Source of the DNA: Chryseobacterium indologenes
GTDB taxonomy: Bacteria; Bacteroidota; Bacteroidia; Flavobacteriales; Weeksellaceae
Direction of reading: 5' to 3'
DNA length: 54,188 nt
NCBI GenBank assembly: GCA_002439165.1
Contig: DJTE01000045.1
Span: 1-54,188 of the forward strand
This document shows positions 9,453-18,866 of this stretch, piece after piece. How positions within the stretch are numbered: the first letter of the stretch is position 1; each line of letters opens with the position of its first letter. The position numbers and the translations under genes were made by a program. The notes beneath the pieces were generated by a model. That model worked only from the letters and a program-made list of their open reading frames with translations, was not told where the DNA came from and made no database searches.

Positions 9453-10283
9453 TTACTGTTTTTCTAAAAGCAGACTTACCCACTCTTCACGCTGTAACTG
9501 TTTTTTCAGTTCCAGGCCATTTTCTCTGCATACTTCCAGAATATCAGCTACATCAAAGAAACATAATCCGGAAAGAAGCAGTTTTCCTCCTTTATTCAAA
9601 ACAGAAACATAGGCAGGAATATCAGAAATCAGAATATTTCTGTTGATATTGGCTAAAATAATATCGTAGTTTTCTTTTCCTAAATTTTCAGCAGTTCCCT
9701 GCTCAATATCCAGTTCCACATTATTTCGGACGGCATTCTCTTTTGAGTTTTCCACCGACCACTCATCGATATCGATTGCTTTGGTTTCGCCTGCTCCCTG
9801 CTGTTTGGCATAAATGGCAAGTACCGAAGTTCCGCAGCCCATATCCAGAACTTTTTTGTCATGAAAATCAATATCCATCATCTGCTGGATCATCAGGTGG
9901 GTGGTAGGATGATGCCCTGTTCCGAAAGACATTTTAGGCTGGATAATGATCTCGTGCATTCCCGGTACCGATTCATGAAATTCTGCCCTGATCAGCACTT
10001 TGTCATCAATATTGATCGGTGAAAAGTTCTTTTCCCATTCTTCATTCCAGTTAATGTTCGGCATTTCCTCAAAAGAATAGCTGATCTGCACATTTTCGTT
10101 TCCGAAGATCGGAAGGGCTTTCAGTTCTTCTTCGTTGAAGAGTTCCGTTTGAATATATCCTAAAATTCCGTCAATTTCCTCGGTAAAGCTGTCAAAACCT
10201 ATTTCTATAAGCTCTGCCATTAAAATTTCATTCCACGGCTGTAACGGAGTGATCTTGAAATTGAATTCTAAATAATTTTGCAT
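9453..10283 (-). CDS. prmA: Ribosomal protein L11 methyltransferase
   Basis: 276 residues, normal for the Bacteroidota PrmA. The enzyme trimethylates ribosomal protein L11 using SAM. The central signature GTGHHPTTHLM precedes motif I VLDMGCGTSVLAIYA, then AIDIDEWSVENSKEN and the catalytic-loop NINRNIL. The N-terminal substrate-binding domain (about 1-90) is present. ATG 10283 (MQNYLEF) is preferred over an upstream in-frame TTG. A TATTTTTG -7 box lies 16 bases upstream. It is the first gene of a two-gene unit with the SH3-like protein. Confidence 0.93.
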   Translation of the reverse strand: MQNYLEFNFKITPLQPWNEILMAELIEIGFDSFTEEIDGILGYIQTELFNEEELKALPIFGNENVQISYSFEEMPNINWNEEWEKNFSPINIDDKVLIRAEFHESVPGMHEIIIQPKMSFGTGHHPTTHLMIQQMMDIDFHDKKVLDMGCGTSVLAIYAKQQGAGETKAIDIDEWSVENSKENAVRNNVELDIEQGTAENLGKENYDIILANINRNILISDIPAYVSVLNKGGKLLLSGLCFFDVADILEVCRENGLELKKQLQREEWVSLLLEKQ

Positions 10284-10298
10284 GTGAATAATTTGCTG

Positions 10299-10306
10299 CA
10301 AAAATA
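10299..10306 (-). promoter_or_regulatory. -7 promoter box upstream of prmA
   Basis: TATTTTTG on the minus strand matches TAnnTTTG and sits 15 bases upstream of the ATG; no clear TTG at -33. Confidence 0.5.
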
Positions 10307-10447
10307 CTAATGTTATTACGGTTAAAAAAATGGAAAGGATAAGTTTTGGCTAAAGCAGGAGATTTTATATTTATGGAATGTTAAATTGAACATGGATGTT
10401 GTAACGGGTATTAAAGCATAATGATCATAAAGGCCCTCATACAGATA

Positions 10448-10467
10448 AAGCGGGCAAAAGCCCGCTT
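10448..10467 (-). terminator. GC-rich hairpin downstream of the SDR gene
   Basis: AAGCGGGC (10448-10455) pairs perfectly with GCCCGCTT (10460-10467) around an AAAA loop, 25 bases beyond the SDR stop codon on the minus strand. The T tract after it is poor, so it may be a weak terminator or a REP-like hairpin. Confidence 0.5.
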
Positions 10468-10492
10468 CTATGACGTTAAATCATTAAAAAAC

Positions 10493-11206
10493 CTACGGAT
10501 TGGTAGAGAATATAGATCCGTTTGCAATTAATGCTCTTCTGTTCATTTTCAGAATGTCCCTCACCCATTCTGCGAAGTCTTCAGGCTGAAGCACCTTATC
10601 CGGATTGCCGTCTGTAAGACCTCCCTGAATGCTCATGTCAGAAGCAATGGTGCTCGGGGTTAATGTGATCACGCGGATGTTCTGTTTTCTCCATTCCGCC
10701 ATCATCGACTGTGACAGGGAAACCACTGCTGCTTTCGAAGCGGCATAGGCTGACATATTCGGACCGCCTTTCAATCCCGCAGTAGAAGCTACATTCACGA
10801 TATCGCCCTCCCCTCTTTCTTTCAGGAATGGGTGAGCGGCTTTTGCGGCATAATATACTCCGAATAAATTGGTTCTGATCACCTGTTCCCAGGTTTCTGA
10901 AGGCATATCTTCAATCGTTCCGAAATCCCCGATCCCCGCATTGTTGATCAGGATATCAATTCCACCCAACTTTTCTGCCAGAGATTCGATACCTGCTTTT
11001 ACTTCAGCTTCGTTATCGATACTGAACACTGCGTATTCTGCTTTTACGCCAAGATTTCTGATCTCTTCAACCGTATTTTTAAGGTTTTCTTCGTTTCTGC
11101 CGGTCACTGCAATATTTACTCCTTCATGGGCCAGGGCCAAAGCCACCGCTTTTCCAAGACCTCTTCCGCCGCCGGTTACTACGGCATTTTTTCCGCTTAT
11201 ATTCAT
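10493..11206 (-). CDS. SDR family NAD(P)-dependent oxidoreductase (FabG-like)
   Basis: 237 residues from ATG 11206 (MNISGKNAVVTG), chosen because residues upstream of it in the longer frame are not family-like. Classical short-chain dehydrogenase motifs are all present: TGGGRGLG cofactor loop (about 10-17), NNAGIG (about 86-91), catalytic Ser in NVAS, and YAASK (Tyr about 154, Lys about 158). It resembles 3-ketoacyl-ACP reductases, but SDR substrate cannot be set by sequence and it is not next to fatty-acid genes. A TAACTTTG -7 box lies 20 bases upstream. Confidence 0.85.
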   Translation of the reverse strand: MNISGKNAVVTGGGRGLGKAVALALAHEGVNIAVTGRNEENLKNTVEEIRNLGVKAEYAVFSIDNEAEVKAGIESLAEKLGGIDILINNAGIGDFGTIEDMPSETWEQVIRTNLFGVYYAAKAAHPFLKERGEGDIVNVASTAGLKGGPNMSAYAASKAAVVSLSQSMMAEWRKQNIRVITLTPSTIASDMSIQGGLTDGNPDKVLQPEDFAEWVRDILKMNRRALIANGSIFSTNP

Positions 11207-11226
11207 AATGGTATTTTTACTGTAAA

Positions 11227-11234
11227 CAAAGTTA
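11227..11234 (-). promoter_or_regulatory. -7 promoter box upstream of the SDR gene
   Basis: TAACTTTG on the minus strand (TAnnTTTG), about 20 bases before the ATG at 11206. It also supports that start over the longer frame, whose coding part would overlap the box. Confidence 0.5.
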
Positions 11235-11476
11235 CGAAAGATCATTTTTATGGAAGCTGAAGAGAATATATTTAATAGAATTTTAATAGTTACCTTATGG
11301 TTTTTTGAATGATCAAAGGAGATCTGTTCTGCGTAAATAAGAAAAATCTTCTTATTATGAAGATGAAGCTGATCTTTTTATCCTGTTGAATTTGTAGGAA
11401 ATACCAACAGATACATACAATAATCCGCCCTGTCTGCGAGAATAAAATCAAGAATATCCGGTAAAAGCATATTCTC

Positions 11477-11511
11477 AAAAAAAATAAAACCGGCTTATAA
11501 AAACCGGTTTT
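11477..11511 (-). terminator. Terminator of the SusC-SusD-phosphoesterase operon
   Basis: AAAACCGG (11486-11493) pairs with CCGGTTTT (11504-11511). On the minus strand it is followed by a long T run (plus-strand A run from 11477), about 34 bases past the phosphoesterase stop. Confidence 0.85.
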
Positions 11512-11544
11512 TCAATCTGAAAGTATAGTAATAAAATGAAAAGT

Positions 11545-13134
11545 TTATGGAATAAGAACAGGATTCTGAACCTCAAATTCTCCGGAAGCAGTAAATACGT
11601 TTCCGTACATATCTGATGCCCTTACCTCAACCTTATGCTTTCCTAAAGTTAATTTTTTAGGAAAGCCGATGGTCCAGATATGTTTAGACATCTCCGGATT
11701 GGAAGGCCTTCTCCCCGGGAAAAGATTTTGGGTGCTGTCCCATTTGAAAACGGAAAGGGCAAAGTTCGGGTCTACGGTTTCATCGTATTCCATGGCTTCC
11801 CAGTTTCCGCTGTCTATCCTGTATTCTACCTTATCTTTTTTACTTCCCATAAAGAAGTTGGCTAAAACTCTGGCTGATGTTTTTGACGGGTAAGGAATCA
11901 CTTTAGGAACATACAGCTGAATCTGATAATCTTCAGGCTTTCCGGCAGTCTTATATTTAACTTTATACTGATTACCACTGAAGCTGATGAAAGAATATCC
12001 TTTAGCGGTGCCGTCTCTCATGGTTGACGTCGGAAGCCCGGCATCGTCAGGAGTTCCGGAATACCAGTCTCCGCAGGTGGTTCCTACGTTATATTCATGA
12101 AGATCCTTAGCTCCTTTCCAGCCTGCTTTTTTACCGTAAAAGATCTGCTGCTGGATATGGGTATGTGCCGATAACAGCAATACATTCTCAAAAGGCTGCA
12201 GAAAATCAAAAAGCTTCTGTCGGTCTGCATTTCTGAAATTATCTTCGTTATGATGTTCCAGCGGAATATGGAAGGAAACTACGATCAGTTTATTTTTATC
12301 AACCAGCTTCAGATCATTTTCGATGAATTTCAGCTGATCTTCACGGAAACCTCCCCAATATCCTTTCCCGTCTCTGGGATCCGGATAGAGAATATCATCC
12401 AGGATAATAAAATGTACATTTCCGTAGTTGAAAGAATAATTGGCGGGGCCGAAATTTGCTTCAAAGGTTTCATCTGAAAGATGATCTTCTCCGGCATCAT
12501 AGTTCATATCATGATTTCCCATAACGTTATACCAGGGAAGACCTATTTCTTTCATTACATCCGCATAAGGCTTCTGAAGGCTTAAATTATCCCCTACCAG
12601 ATCTCCGAGACTGATTCCCAGCACGGCATTTTTCTTCGTATTTTTTACTTCGTTTACGATCCCTCTTTTAAAATAATCCAGCTCTTTCTCTGTATAAGGC
12701 TGCGGATCTCCGAAAACCAGAATATCGAAATTTTTACTTTCGTTCTGTTGATAGATCGGGAAGTTCAGCTCTTTGGGAAGCTCCCCCGTGGGTGCAGATC
12801 CTTTATATTTAAATTCTGCGGGTGATCCGTTCGGTTTATGATGGTAATAGAACTGAGGCAGGTTATTGCTGTTGAATGCAGTCTGGTATCCTGAAGGTTT
12901 GATCACAAAAATGGTCTGCCCATCCTGAACCGGAAGGCTGTATCTGCCGTTTTTATCTGTAAGCACTACCTGTACTCCGTTTGATACTGCAACTCCTTCC
13001 ACTCCTTTTTCACGGTTTTCTTTCTTCTGATTCTTATTGGTATCTTCATATACATAGCCGGAAACAGAGGTCTGGGAAAATGCCATTGCTGAAACCAGCA
13101 GGGAGGGCATTAAAAATTTTATTTTGATATTCAT
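11545..13134 (-). CDS. Secreted calcineurin-like metallophosphoesterase (MetallophosN/C architecture)
   Basis: 529 residues from ATG 13134 (MNIKIKF), with a signal peptide ending in AFSQ. An Ig/transthyretin-like N-terminal domain (SVSGYVYED onward) is followed by the catalytic domain: LVFGDPQP (about 138), GDLVGD (about 178), GNHDMNYD (about 206), SFHIPLEHH (about 290), AHTHIQ (about 323). These give the two-metal site of calcineurin-like phosphatases, with Gln in the first motif (DPQ in place of DxH) as is usual in the MetallophosN group. The C-terminal region (about 400-529) is the MetallophosC-type beta domain. It follows SusD by 14 bases, so its substrate is probably something the SusCD pair imports or releases, plausibly an organic phosphate. 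Confidence 0.88.
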   Translation of the reverse strand: MNIKIKFLMPSLLVSAMAFSQTSVSGYVYEDTNKNQKKENREKGVEGVAVSNGVQVVLTDKNGRYSLPVQDGQTIFVIKPSGYQTAFNSNNLPQFYYHHKPNGSPAEFKYKGSAPTGELPKELNFPIYQQNESKNFDILVFGDPQPYTEKELDYFKRGIVNEVKNTKKNAVLGISLGDLVGDNLSLQKPYADVMKEIGLPWYNVMGNHDMNYDAGEDHLSDETFEANFGPANYSFNYGNVHFIILDDILYPDPRDGKGYWGGFREDQLKFIENDLKLVDKNKLIVVSFHIPLEHHNEDNFRNADRQKLFDFLQPFENVLLLSAHTHIQQQIFYGKKAGWKGAKDLHEYNVGTTCGDWYSGTPDDAGLPTSTMRDGTAKGYSFISFSGNQYKVKYKTAGKPEDYQIQLYVPKVIPYPSKTSARVLANFFMGSKKDKVEYRIDSGNWEAMEYDETVDPNFALSVFKWDSTQNLFPGRRPSNPEMSKHIWTIGFPKKLTLGKHKVEVRASDMYGNVFTASGEFEVQNPVLIP

Positions 13135-13148
13135 AGTATTGATTCTTT

Positions 13149-14597
13149 TTATTTGTTCCACCACATTTTTACATTGATGTTGTCCCCGCCCATAGACTGT
13201 ACTGCTGCATTATAATTGTCCGCATTCATTACTTTGGTGGTTGTGGGATACATAAATCTTACCGGCATTATTCCCCCGTTGAGCAGCCCTCCGTTGTTGG
13301 GAAGCACAGGCAGTCTGGTACGTCGGTATTCATACCACTGCTGGTGGTCTACGAAAAACAAGGAAATATATTTCTGCATCATGATTCTCTGCAAAGAACC
13401 GTTATAAGCCACTTTATCATTGCTGAAATAATCTGCCGGAACCGTTGCCCCCCATTGTTCTATAATGGATTTCACTCCTGTTTCATAGAATACCTGCTGA
13501 TTTCCGGTGATGATTCCTTTATTAGCAAGCTCTGCCAGGATAAACTGAACTTCAGAATAGGTCATAATAAGGACTTTTAAAGGAGCTTTGGCCAGATTCT
13601 GATTAAGATTGGAAGGCTGGTAATCAAAAGAAGTTCCCAGTGCATAGCCTGAAGGAGTGCCTTTATAGCCCAGGTCTGCCCCTGACAAACTTTTGGCTTT
13701 CGTAAAAAACATACTTAACCTCGGGTCATTATTGTCTTTCATAGCGTTTACAAAAAACTCCCCGGCAGCCCGGTAGGCGGTAAAATCCTGAGGACGTGCA
13801 ATAGGCGGCAGATAAGGAGATATTCCGGAAAGCGGAAGAACTGCACTGTCATTATTATTCTGGAAAACCGGATAGGTAGCAGGATTGTTAACAATCTCCT
13901 GAATTCTTTCATGAACGTTTACTTCTCCGTTTCTGCTCAGAATTCTCGTGAGAAGCCTTAATGAAAGGGAGTTACAGAATTTCTTCCATCCCAGGATACC
14001 GGTCTGGCTGTTGGTATTGGCATTATAGAACAAATCTGTTTCGGATAATGCTTTTGTAGGGTCAAATAAAGTATTGGCCGTCTTCAGATCATTCAGAAGC
14101 TGAACATAAATATCTTTCTGCTTATCGAATTTCGGTTTCTGAATTCCTTCTTCCAGCTTTACGGCTTCTGAAAAAGGTACATCACCAAAAGCATCCGTAA
14201 GATTGGCGGTAATCCAGGCATTCAGCACCATTGATACGGCCAGGTAGTTATTATTCTGTTCCTTAACTGCATATTTTTTAAGATCATTGACCTGCTTCAG
14301 CCATCTGTATGACATATTCCAGTATCCGTTCCCGCTTTTTTCATCCATATAATATCTGCTGTATGTATTTCCTTCATTCGGAAAATCCAGAGCATTCTGC
14401 ATAATATCAAAGGTAAAATCATCTGCCCTGTTGTAGCCGTAGCTTCCCATTTCATATTGAATAGGAGCCAGAAGGCTTCCTACGGACGGGTCTTTGATCC
14501 TGCTGGTATCGGTATTGATTTCTTCAAAAGTTCTGTCACAGGAGTTAAAAGCGAAGACCGAAACCGCTAATGCCAGATGTATGAATATTTTTTTCAT
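13149..14597 (-). CDS. SusD/RagB-like outer-membrane lipoprotein
   Basis: 482 residues with a lipoprotein signal (FNSC, Cys about 20) and the SusD_2-type pattern: FEEINTD start, paired TPR-like helices, and a C-terminal MPVRFMYP segment close to the end. SusD proteins are the surface lids that capture ligand for the SusC TonB transporter. It lies 10 bases after the susC-like stop and 14 bases before the phosphoesterase. No polysaccharide-degrading enzyme is nearby, and the only hydrolase in the operon is a phosphoesterase, so the ligand is more likely a phosphorylated compound than a glycan. That is inference. Confidence 0.88.
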   Translation of the reverse strand: MKKIFIHLALAVSVFAFNSCDRTFEEINTDTSRIKDPSVGSLLAPIQYEMGSYGYNRADDFTFDIMQNALDFPNEGNTYSRYYMDEKSGNGYWNMSYRWLKQVNDLKKYAVKEQNNNYLAVSMVLNAWITANLTDAFGDVPFSEAVKLEEGIQKPKFDKQKDIYVQLLNDLKTANTLFDPTKALSETDLFYNANTNSQTGILGWKKFCNSLSLRLLTRILSRNGEVNVHERIQEIVNNPATYPVFQNNNDSAVLPLSGISPYLPPIARPQDFTAYRAAGEFFVNAMKDNNDPRLSMFFTKAKSLSGADLGYKGTPSGYALGTSFDYQPSNLNQNLAKAPLKVLIMTYSEVQFILAELANKGIITGNQQVFYETGVKSIIEQWGATVPADYFSNDKVAYNGSLQRIMMQKYISLFFVDHQQWYEYRRTRLPVLPNNGGLLNGGIMPVRFMYPTTTKVMNADNYNAAVQSMGGDNINVKMWWNK

Positions 14598-14607
14598 TGT
14601 TTTAGAT

Positions 14608-17580
14608 TTAGAATTTAAGATTTAACTGAAACCCGATGGTTCTTGCCGTAGGGAGCTGCCCCATTTCCACTCCCGGAGTGATGGTAGAATTATTAAGTGT
14701 GGCCACTTCGGGGTCAAACATTGGAAATTTGGTCCACATCCACAGATTTTTTCCGAAGACAGCAAGGGTAAGGTCTTCCAGTCCTAAAGATCTGATCGTT
14801 TCTCTTGGAAAAGAATATGCTATTCTGGCATCTCTAAGTTTGATAAAATCCGTACTGAAGCTGTTGGTTTCCACATTGGCCCTTCTGTAATAGTCTCCGT
14901 AATAAGCAGAAATATTTACCGCTTTTGTATTCGGGCTGTAAGTTCCGTCTGCATTCTGCACTACCCCCTCTCCTACAATCATCCCGGTTTCCCTTCCTGC
15001 CAGCGTAGAGGTAAGTTTTCCCTGTTCAGACATCTTGTGATGGGACTGGGAATAGGCAATCCCTCCGTACTGACCGTCAAATGAGAAACTGATGGTGAAA
15101 TTCTTAATTTTAAAATCATTCTGAAGGCCGGCTCTCCATTTCGGGAATGCATTACCTACTTTTTCAATATCCGCAGGTCTTCCGGGAAGGCCATTATCCC
15201 CATAAATCACCTGACCGTCAGGAGTTCTTAACAGTTTAAAGCCGTACATATCTCCCAGTGAACCTCCTACTTCCATTTTATAGAATACAACATCTCCCAC
15301 ACCGGAAATAATTCCGTCAAACCCTTCCGGAAGGCTCATCACCCTGTTTTCATTGGCAGACCAGTTTGCTCCCACTTTCCATGAGAAGTTTTTTGTCTTT
15401 ACGGGATAGATATCTGCTGAAAGCTCAAATCCCCTGTTGCGGATTTTCCCTGCATTGATCACTCTTTTGGAATATCCGCTTTCATAAGGAAGGGATACCG
15501 GAATAATCTGGTCTTCACTAATGTTCTGATAAGCGGTAAAATTAAGATTCAGTCTGCTTTTGAAGAGGCTGAAATCCATACCCGCTTCTATATTGGTATT
15601 CTTTTCCGGTCTCAGGTTAGGATTGTTGAAAGTCATAGGAGCCACAACACTTCCTGTAATATTGCTTGCTGAATAATAATTATCCAGAAGATAAGGATCA
15701 CTGTCTATACCTACTTTAGCCCACGATCCCCTCAGTTTCCAGAAATTAAGGGTATTGCTTTTCAGATTAAAAATATCCGAAAGAATAAAGCTGGTACTTA
15801 CCGACGGATAAAAGAAAGATCTGTTCTGTTTCGGAAGTGTGGAACTCCAGTCGTTTCTTCCCGTAACATCCACAAAAATCTTATTGTCGTACCCCATCGT
15901 CAGCAATCCATAAACACTGTCTACCTGTTTATCAGCCGGGGTAGGATATTTTACCGGAATCGAAAGGGCATTGGTAAGGATATATTCACCGGCCGTTTTC
16001 AGACCGATCGCCTGATAATCCGTCATCAGGTATTCATTATAACGTATACTCCCTCCCGCAGAAGCAGAAAGGCTGAATTTATCAAGATCTGCTTTATAGG
16101 AAAATAAAACGTCGTTGTTATATTCATGATTTTTAATATACTGTTCTCTGTAAAAACCGTTCAGATAATTGGCAGAACTCCAGGGTCTTCTGGTGGTTCT
16201 CGTTTCGTTCAGAATCTCTACTCCTGATCTCAGCATGAGGCTGAAATTTTTATTGAACTGGTAATCTGCTGTAATATTTCCCGTGATATTTTTCTTTCTG
16301 ACTCCATTCAGCATTTCATAAGCAATAAGGTAAGGGTTATCGATGTAGGAGCTGAAAGGATGGATCTGATCTACCTGTTCCTGCCCGTATTTCCAGATAG
16401 GTTTATACCATTCGAGATCTACGTTCGGATTCTGGAAAATCATAAAATAAGAGATCGACTGGTTGTTGTATCCCGTTGCCGGAAGGTTATCACTTTTTGT
16501 TGTGTTGTATGCGAACTTGGTAGAGATTTTTAATTTTTGGGTAAGCTGATGGGCAAAGGATAAGGCGAAATTAAAACGGTCAAAACCGGTATTAGGCATC
16601 ATCCATTCATTATTCAGATAGGTAAGGGATGATCTGAAGCTTGTTTTCTCGTTTGAACTCTCCACAGCAATACTGTTGGAATAGGTGGACCCGGGTCTCC
16701 AGAACCCTTTAATATTGTCTTTGTAAGCTCTCCATTCTTTTCTTTCCGGACTTTGGCCCTGTACCGCGGGATCATACTGAAAATAGTACTGTCCTGCGAA
16801 TTTCGGTCCGAAGGCACTGCTCGTTCCGCCTGTACTTGCGCCGTCCGGAGAGAGGCCGTAAGAATAGTAAAACTGTCCGGCTGCGTTTTTAGCCAGTGTC
16901 CCCTGTCCGTATTCATACTGCCAGTCCGGCCATTTCAGTACGGTATCAAAACCTGAAGAGGAATTGAAGGTTACTTTCAGCCTTCCGTCCTTAGTTTTTC
17001 CGTCCTTAGTTTTTCCGGATTTTGTGGTGATCATCAAAGCACCGTTTGCGGCACGCGAACCATACAGAGCGGCTGCCGAGGCTCCTTTCAGGACTGTTAC
17101 CGATTCAATATCATCCGGGTTGATGCTGTTTAAACCATTTCCCAAATCAATAGGAACATCCCCTCCGGAACCTGCTCCGTAAGCCGGTGTTCCGGAGCCT
17201 GTGGTAGAGTTTCCCAAAGGGACACCGTCTACAACAATCAGAGCATAGTTATGATCCATGATCATTGATTTCTCCCCTCTTAGGGTAATCCTGGAGGTTC
17301 CCAACGGCCCGGCTCCGGCAGTCTGGATTTTAAGTCCTGCAACTTTCCCTTCCATAGACTGTGCCCAGTTGTTGTTCTGTGTTTCCTCAAAAACAGCTGA
17401 ACCCACTTTCTCGGCAACATATCCTAAGGCTTTATCATGCCTTTTGATTCCCAAAGCAGTTACTACTACCTCATCAATGCCTTTAACCGTATCTTTTTTT
17501 ACTTTCTGCTGAGCTGCCAGATTAACGCTGACTAATCCCAGCAGTGATAAAACCAACAGTTTCTGTGTCTCTTTACGCAT
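14608..17580 (-). CDS. SusC/RagA-like TonB-dependent outer-membrane transporter
   Basis: 990 residues from ATG 17580 (MRKETQ), chosen because it opens a proper signal peptide (LSLLGLVSVNLAAQQ). The mature protein begins almost directly with the SusC TonB-box-like DEVVVTALGI; the carboxypeptidase-regulatory (CarboxypepD_reg) domain usual in SusC is missing. Plug motifs follow: GLKIQTAGAGPLGTSRITLRG, VDGVPLGN, and the SusC-typical ING.D.IESV.VLKGASAAALYGSRAANG region, here starting NPDDIESVTVLKGASAA. The C-terminus ends in ARTIGFQLNLKF, a classic barrel-terminal aromatic. First gene of the SusC-SusD-phosphoesterase operon, with a TACTTTTG -7 box 17 bases upstream and TTAACAT elements beyond it. 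Confidence 0.9.
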   Translation of the reverse strand: MRKETQKLLVLSLLGLVSVNLAAQQKVKKDTVKGIDEVVVTALGIKRHDKALGYVAEKVGSAVFEETQNNNWAQSMEGKVAGLKIQTAGAGPLGTSRITLRGEKSMIMDHNYALIVVDGVPLGNSTTGSGTPAYGAGSGGDVPIDLGNGLNSINPDDIESVTVLKGASAAALYGSRAANGALMITTKSGKTKDGKTKDGRLKVTFNSSSGFDTVLKWPDWQYEYGQGTLAKNAAGQFYYSYGLSPDGASTGGTSSAFGPKFAGQYYFQYDPAVQGQSPERKEWRAYKDNIKGFWRPGSTYSNSIAVESSNEKTSFRSSLTYLNNEWMMPNTGFDRFNFALSFAHQLTQKLKISTKFAYNTTKSDNLPATGYNNQSISYFMIFQNPNVDLEWYKPIWKYGQEQVDQIHPFSSYIDNPYLIAYEMLNGVRKKNITGNITADYQFNKNFSLMLRSGVEILNETRTTRRPWSSANYLNGFYREQYIKNHEYNNDVLFSYKADLDKFSLSASAGGSIRYNEYLMTDYQAIGLKTAGEYILTNALSIPVKYPTPADKQVDSVYGLLTMGYDNKIFVDVTGRNDWSSTLPKQNRSFFYPSVSTSFILSDIFNLKSNTLNFWKLRGSWAKVGIDSDPYLLDNYYSASNITGSVVAPMTFNNPNLRPEKNTNIEAGMDFSLFKSRLNLNFTAYQNISEDQIIPVSLPYESGYSKRVINAGKIRNRGFELSADIYPVKTKNFSWKVGANWSANENRVMSLPEGFDGIISGVGDVVFYKMEVGGSLGDMYGFKLLRTPDGQVIYGDNGLPGRPADIEKVGNAFPKWRAGLQNDFKIKNFTISFSFDGQYGGIAYSQSHHKMSEQGKLTSTLAGRETGMIVGEGVVQNADGTYSPNTKAVNISAYYGDYYRRANVETNSFSTDFIKLRDARIAYSFPRETIRSLGLEDLTLAVFGKNLWMWTKFPMFDPEVATLNNSTITPGVEMGQLPTARTIGFQLNLKF

Positions 17581-17596
17581 ATCCTTTTTGTTTGCG

Positions 17597-17604
17597 CAAA
17601 AGTA
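17597..17604 (-). promoter_or_regulatory. -7 promoter box of the SusCD operon
   Basis: TACTTTTG on the minus strand (TAnnTTTG), ending 17 bases before the ATG at 17580. No TTG is visible at the -33 distance, as expected of a promoter that needs an activator. Confidence 0.5.
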
Positions 17605-17637
17605 AAACGACATTATGATTATGATTTTAATACGACT

Positions 17638-17723
17638 TTAACATTTTTTAAATATTTATTAAACAAAATGTTAATTTATCATTGTTAACATTGAACATAT
17701 ATCTAATAAACAAGTGTTTAACA
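17638..17723. promoter_or_regulatory. Cluster of TTAACAT elements upstream of the SusCD operon
   Basis: TTAACATTTT (17638-17647) and AAAATGTTAA (17665-17674) form a perfect 10-base inverted repeat; TGTTAACA (17683-17690) and TTTAACA (17717-17723) follow. The first element begins 34 bases upstream of the -7 box, a typical activator position. TTAACA is the half-site of the Bacillus PhoP box, which is suggestive given the phosphoesterases downstream, but the DNA is AT-rich and the Bacteroidota Pho box is not something I can confirm here. Confidence 0.4.
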
Positions 17724-18009
17724 GATTAAGTATTTTTAATGCTATTTATTATGGCCGTTTCCATATCTTTATTGTCTTTCTATGGGAAAATAAAAAACAA
17801 AATCAATTTAAACACTGATAACCAACAGCTTAAAGACAAAATATTTTAATTTTTCAGCTTTTAATTTCTCCCGCAGATCTTTTTAAATCAGACACAGATC
17901 TTATCTGCAATAAAATTTAACACGGTATAACTTACTGAAGGCTGTCCCGGACTTATTGGCTTTTCAACATAAAAATTTTATACATACCGGCTCCTATCTA
18001 AATAAATAG
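17724..18009. other. Intergenic DNA, nothing recognised
   Basis: AT-rich sequence between the TTAACAT cluster and the GDPD terminator. No open frame, promoter match or RNA structure that I can support. Confidence 0.5.
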
Positions 18010-18035
18010 CCTGCCTCTTTTTAGGGAGACAGGCA
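18010..18035 (-). terminator. Terminator of the TonB receptor-GDPD operon
   Basis: GCCTGCCTC (18010-18018) pairs with GAGACAGGC (18027-18035) with one mismatch; the minus strand continues TATTTATTTA. It starts 23 bases past the GDPD stop. Confidence 0.7.
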
Positions 18036-18057
18036 TAATTTGAATTTTTTCGGTGAT

Positions 18058-18804
18058 TTATTTATTTTTAAGCTGATCAGGAATATTGGTAGTCACAAAA
18101 CCTATTCCCTGCTTTTTCAGTTCTTCATAGATCTCAGGATCATTCACGGTCCAGGAATTGGTAATCAAACCTAATGTTTTCGCTTCGGCAATCCATGATG
18201 GATTTTTCCGGAATACGCTGTAATGGTAATCCATTCCGTCCAGACCTTCCTTTTTGATCTGTTCAGGAGACAGTTCCCCGTTCAGATACTGTACTTTGAA
18301 TTTCGGTTCCAGTCTTTTGATCTCTTTGCAGATATTCAGACTGAAGGAAATAAACTCGCTCTGATCTTCCAGTTTCATCTCTTTGATCATCTTAATGGTT
18401 TTTTGGGTGATCTCGTTTTCTTTTTCGGGAGTTTTATCCGGTTTAATCTCAACGATCAGTTTCAGAGACGGATCTTTTTTGCCCTGTTTAAGATAATCCT
18501 TCAGAGAGGGAAATTTCTCTCCGTTTGATAATTTCAGGGTTTCCAGTTCTTTGAAAGAAGTTTCAGAGATCTCCATTTTGCCGTGATGTTCATCATGATT
18601 CACGACCAGTATGCCGTCTTTCGTCATTCTTACGTCAAACTCGGATCCGTATATCTTTAATTCCTGAGCATTTTCCAATGATTTAACGGAATTTTCCGTG
18701 GTTGCGGGCTGCGACTGAAAATAGCCTCTGTGTGCAATGATCTGGGTTTGTGCCTTCATGAGAACTGTACTTAAAACTGCTAACCCTAAGATAAAATTTT
18801 TCAT
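18058..18804 (-). CDS. Secreted glycerophosphodiester phosphodiesterase
   Basis: 248 residues with a signal peptide (ending near MKAQ). GDPD signatures are complete: AHRG (about 24-27, catalytic His), PATTENS with the metal-binding Glu, GSEFDVRMTKDG (Glu and Asp metal ligands), and VVNHDEHHG with the second catalytic His. The C-terminal TNSWTVND is the family's conserved Trp strand. It hydrolyses glycerophosphodiesters such as deacylated phospholipids to glycerol-3-phosphate and an alcohol in the periplasm or at the surface. It lies 62 bases after the Oar-type TonB receptor gene and shares its terminator, so the receptor may import the substrate or product. Confidence 0.92.
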   Translation of the reverse strand: MKNFILGLAVLSTVLMKAQTQIIAHRGYFQSQPATTENSVKSLENAQELKIYGSEFDVRMTKDGILVVNHDEHHGKMEISETSFKELETLKLSNGEKFPSLKDYLKQGKKDPSLKLIVEIKPDKTPEKENEITQKTIKMIKEMKLEDQSEFISFSLNICKEIKRLEPKFKVQYLNGELSPEQIKKEGLDGMDYHYSVFRKNPSWIAEAKTLGLITNSWTVNDPEIYEELKKQGIGFVTTNIPDQLKNK

Positions 18805-18866
18805 AATATAATCTGATAATTAATTAAAAAGTCTGACCAACTTTTGATAAAGGTACGTTTAAATTG

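Noticed and set aside
11290..11478. 62-codon minus-strand open frame
   Set aside because: Aromatic-rich low-information translation in the gap before the operon terminator; no supporting signal.
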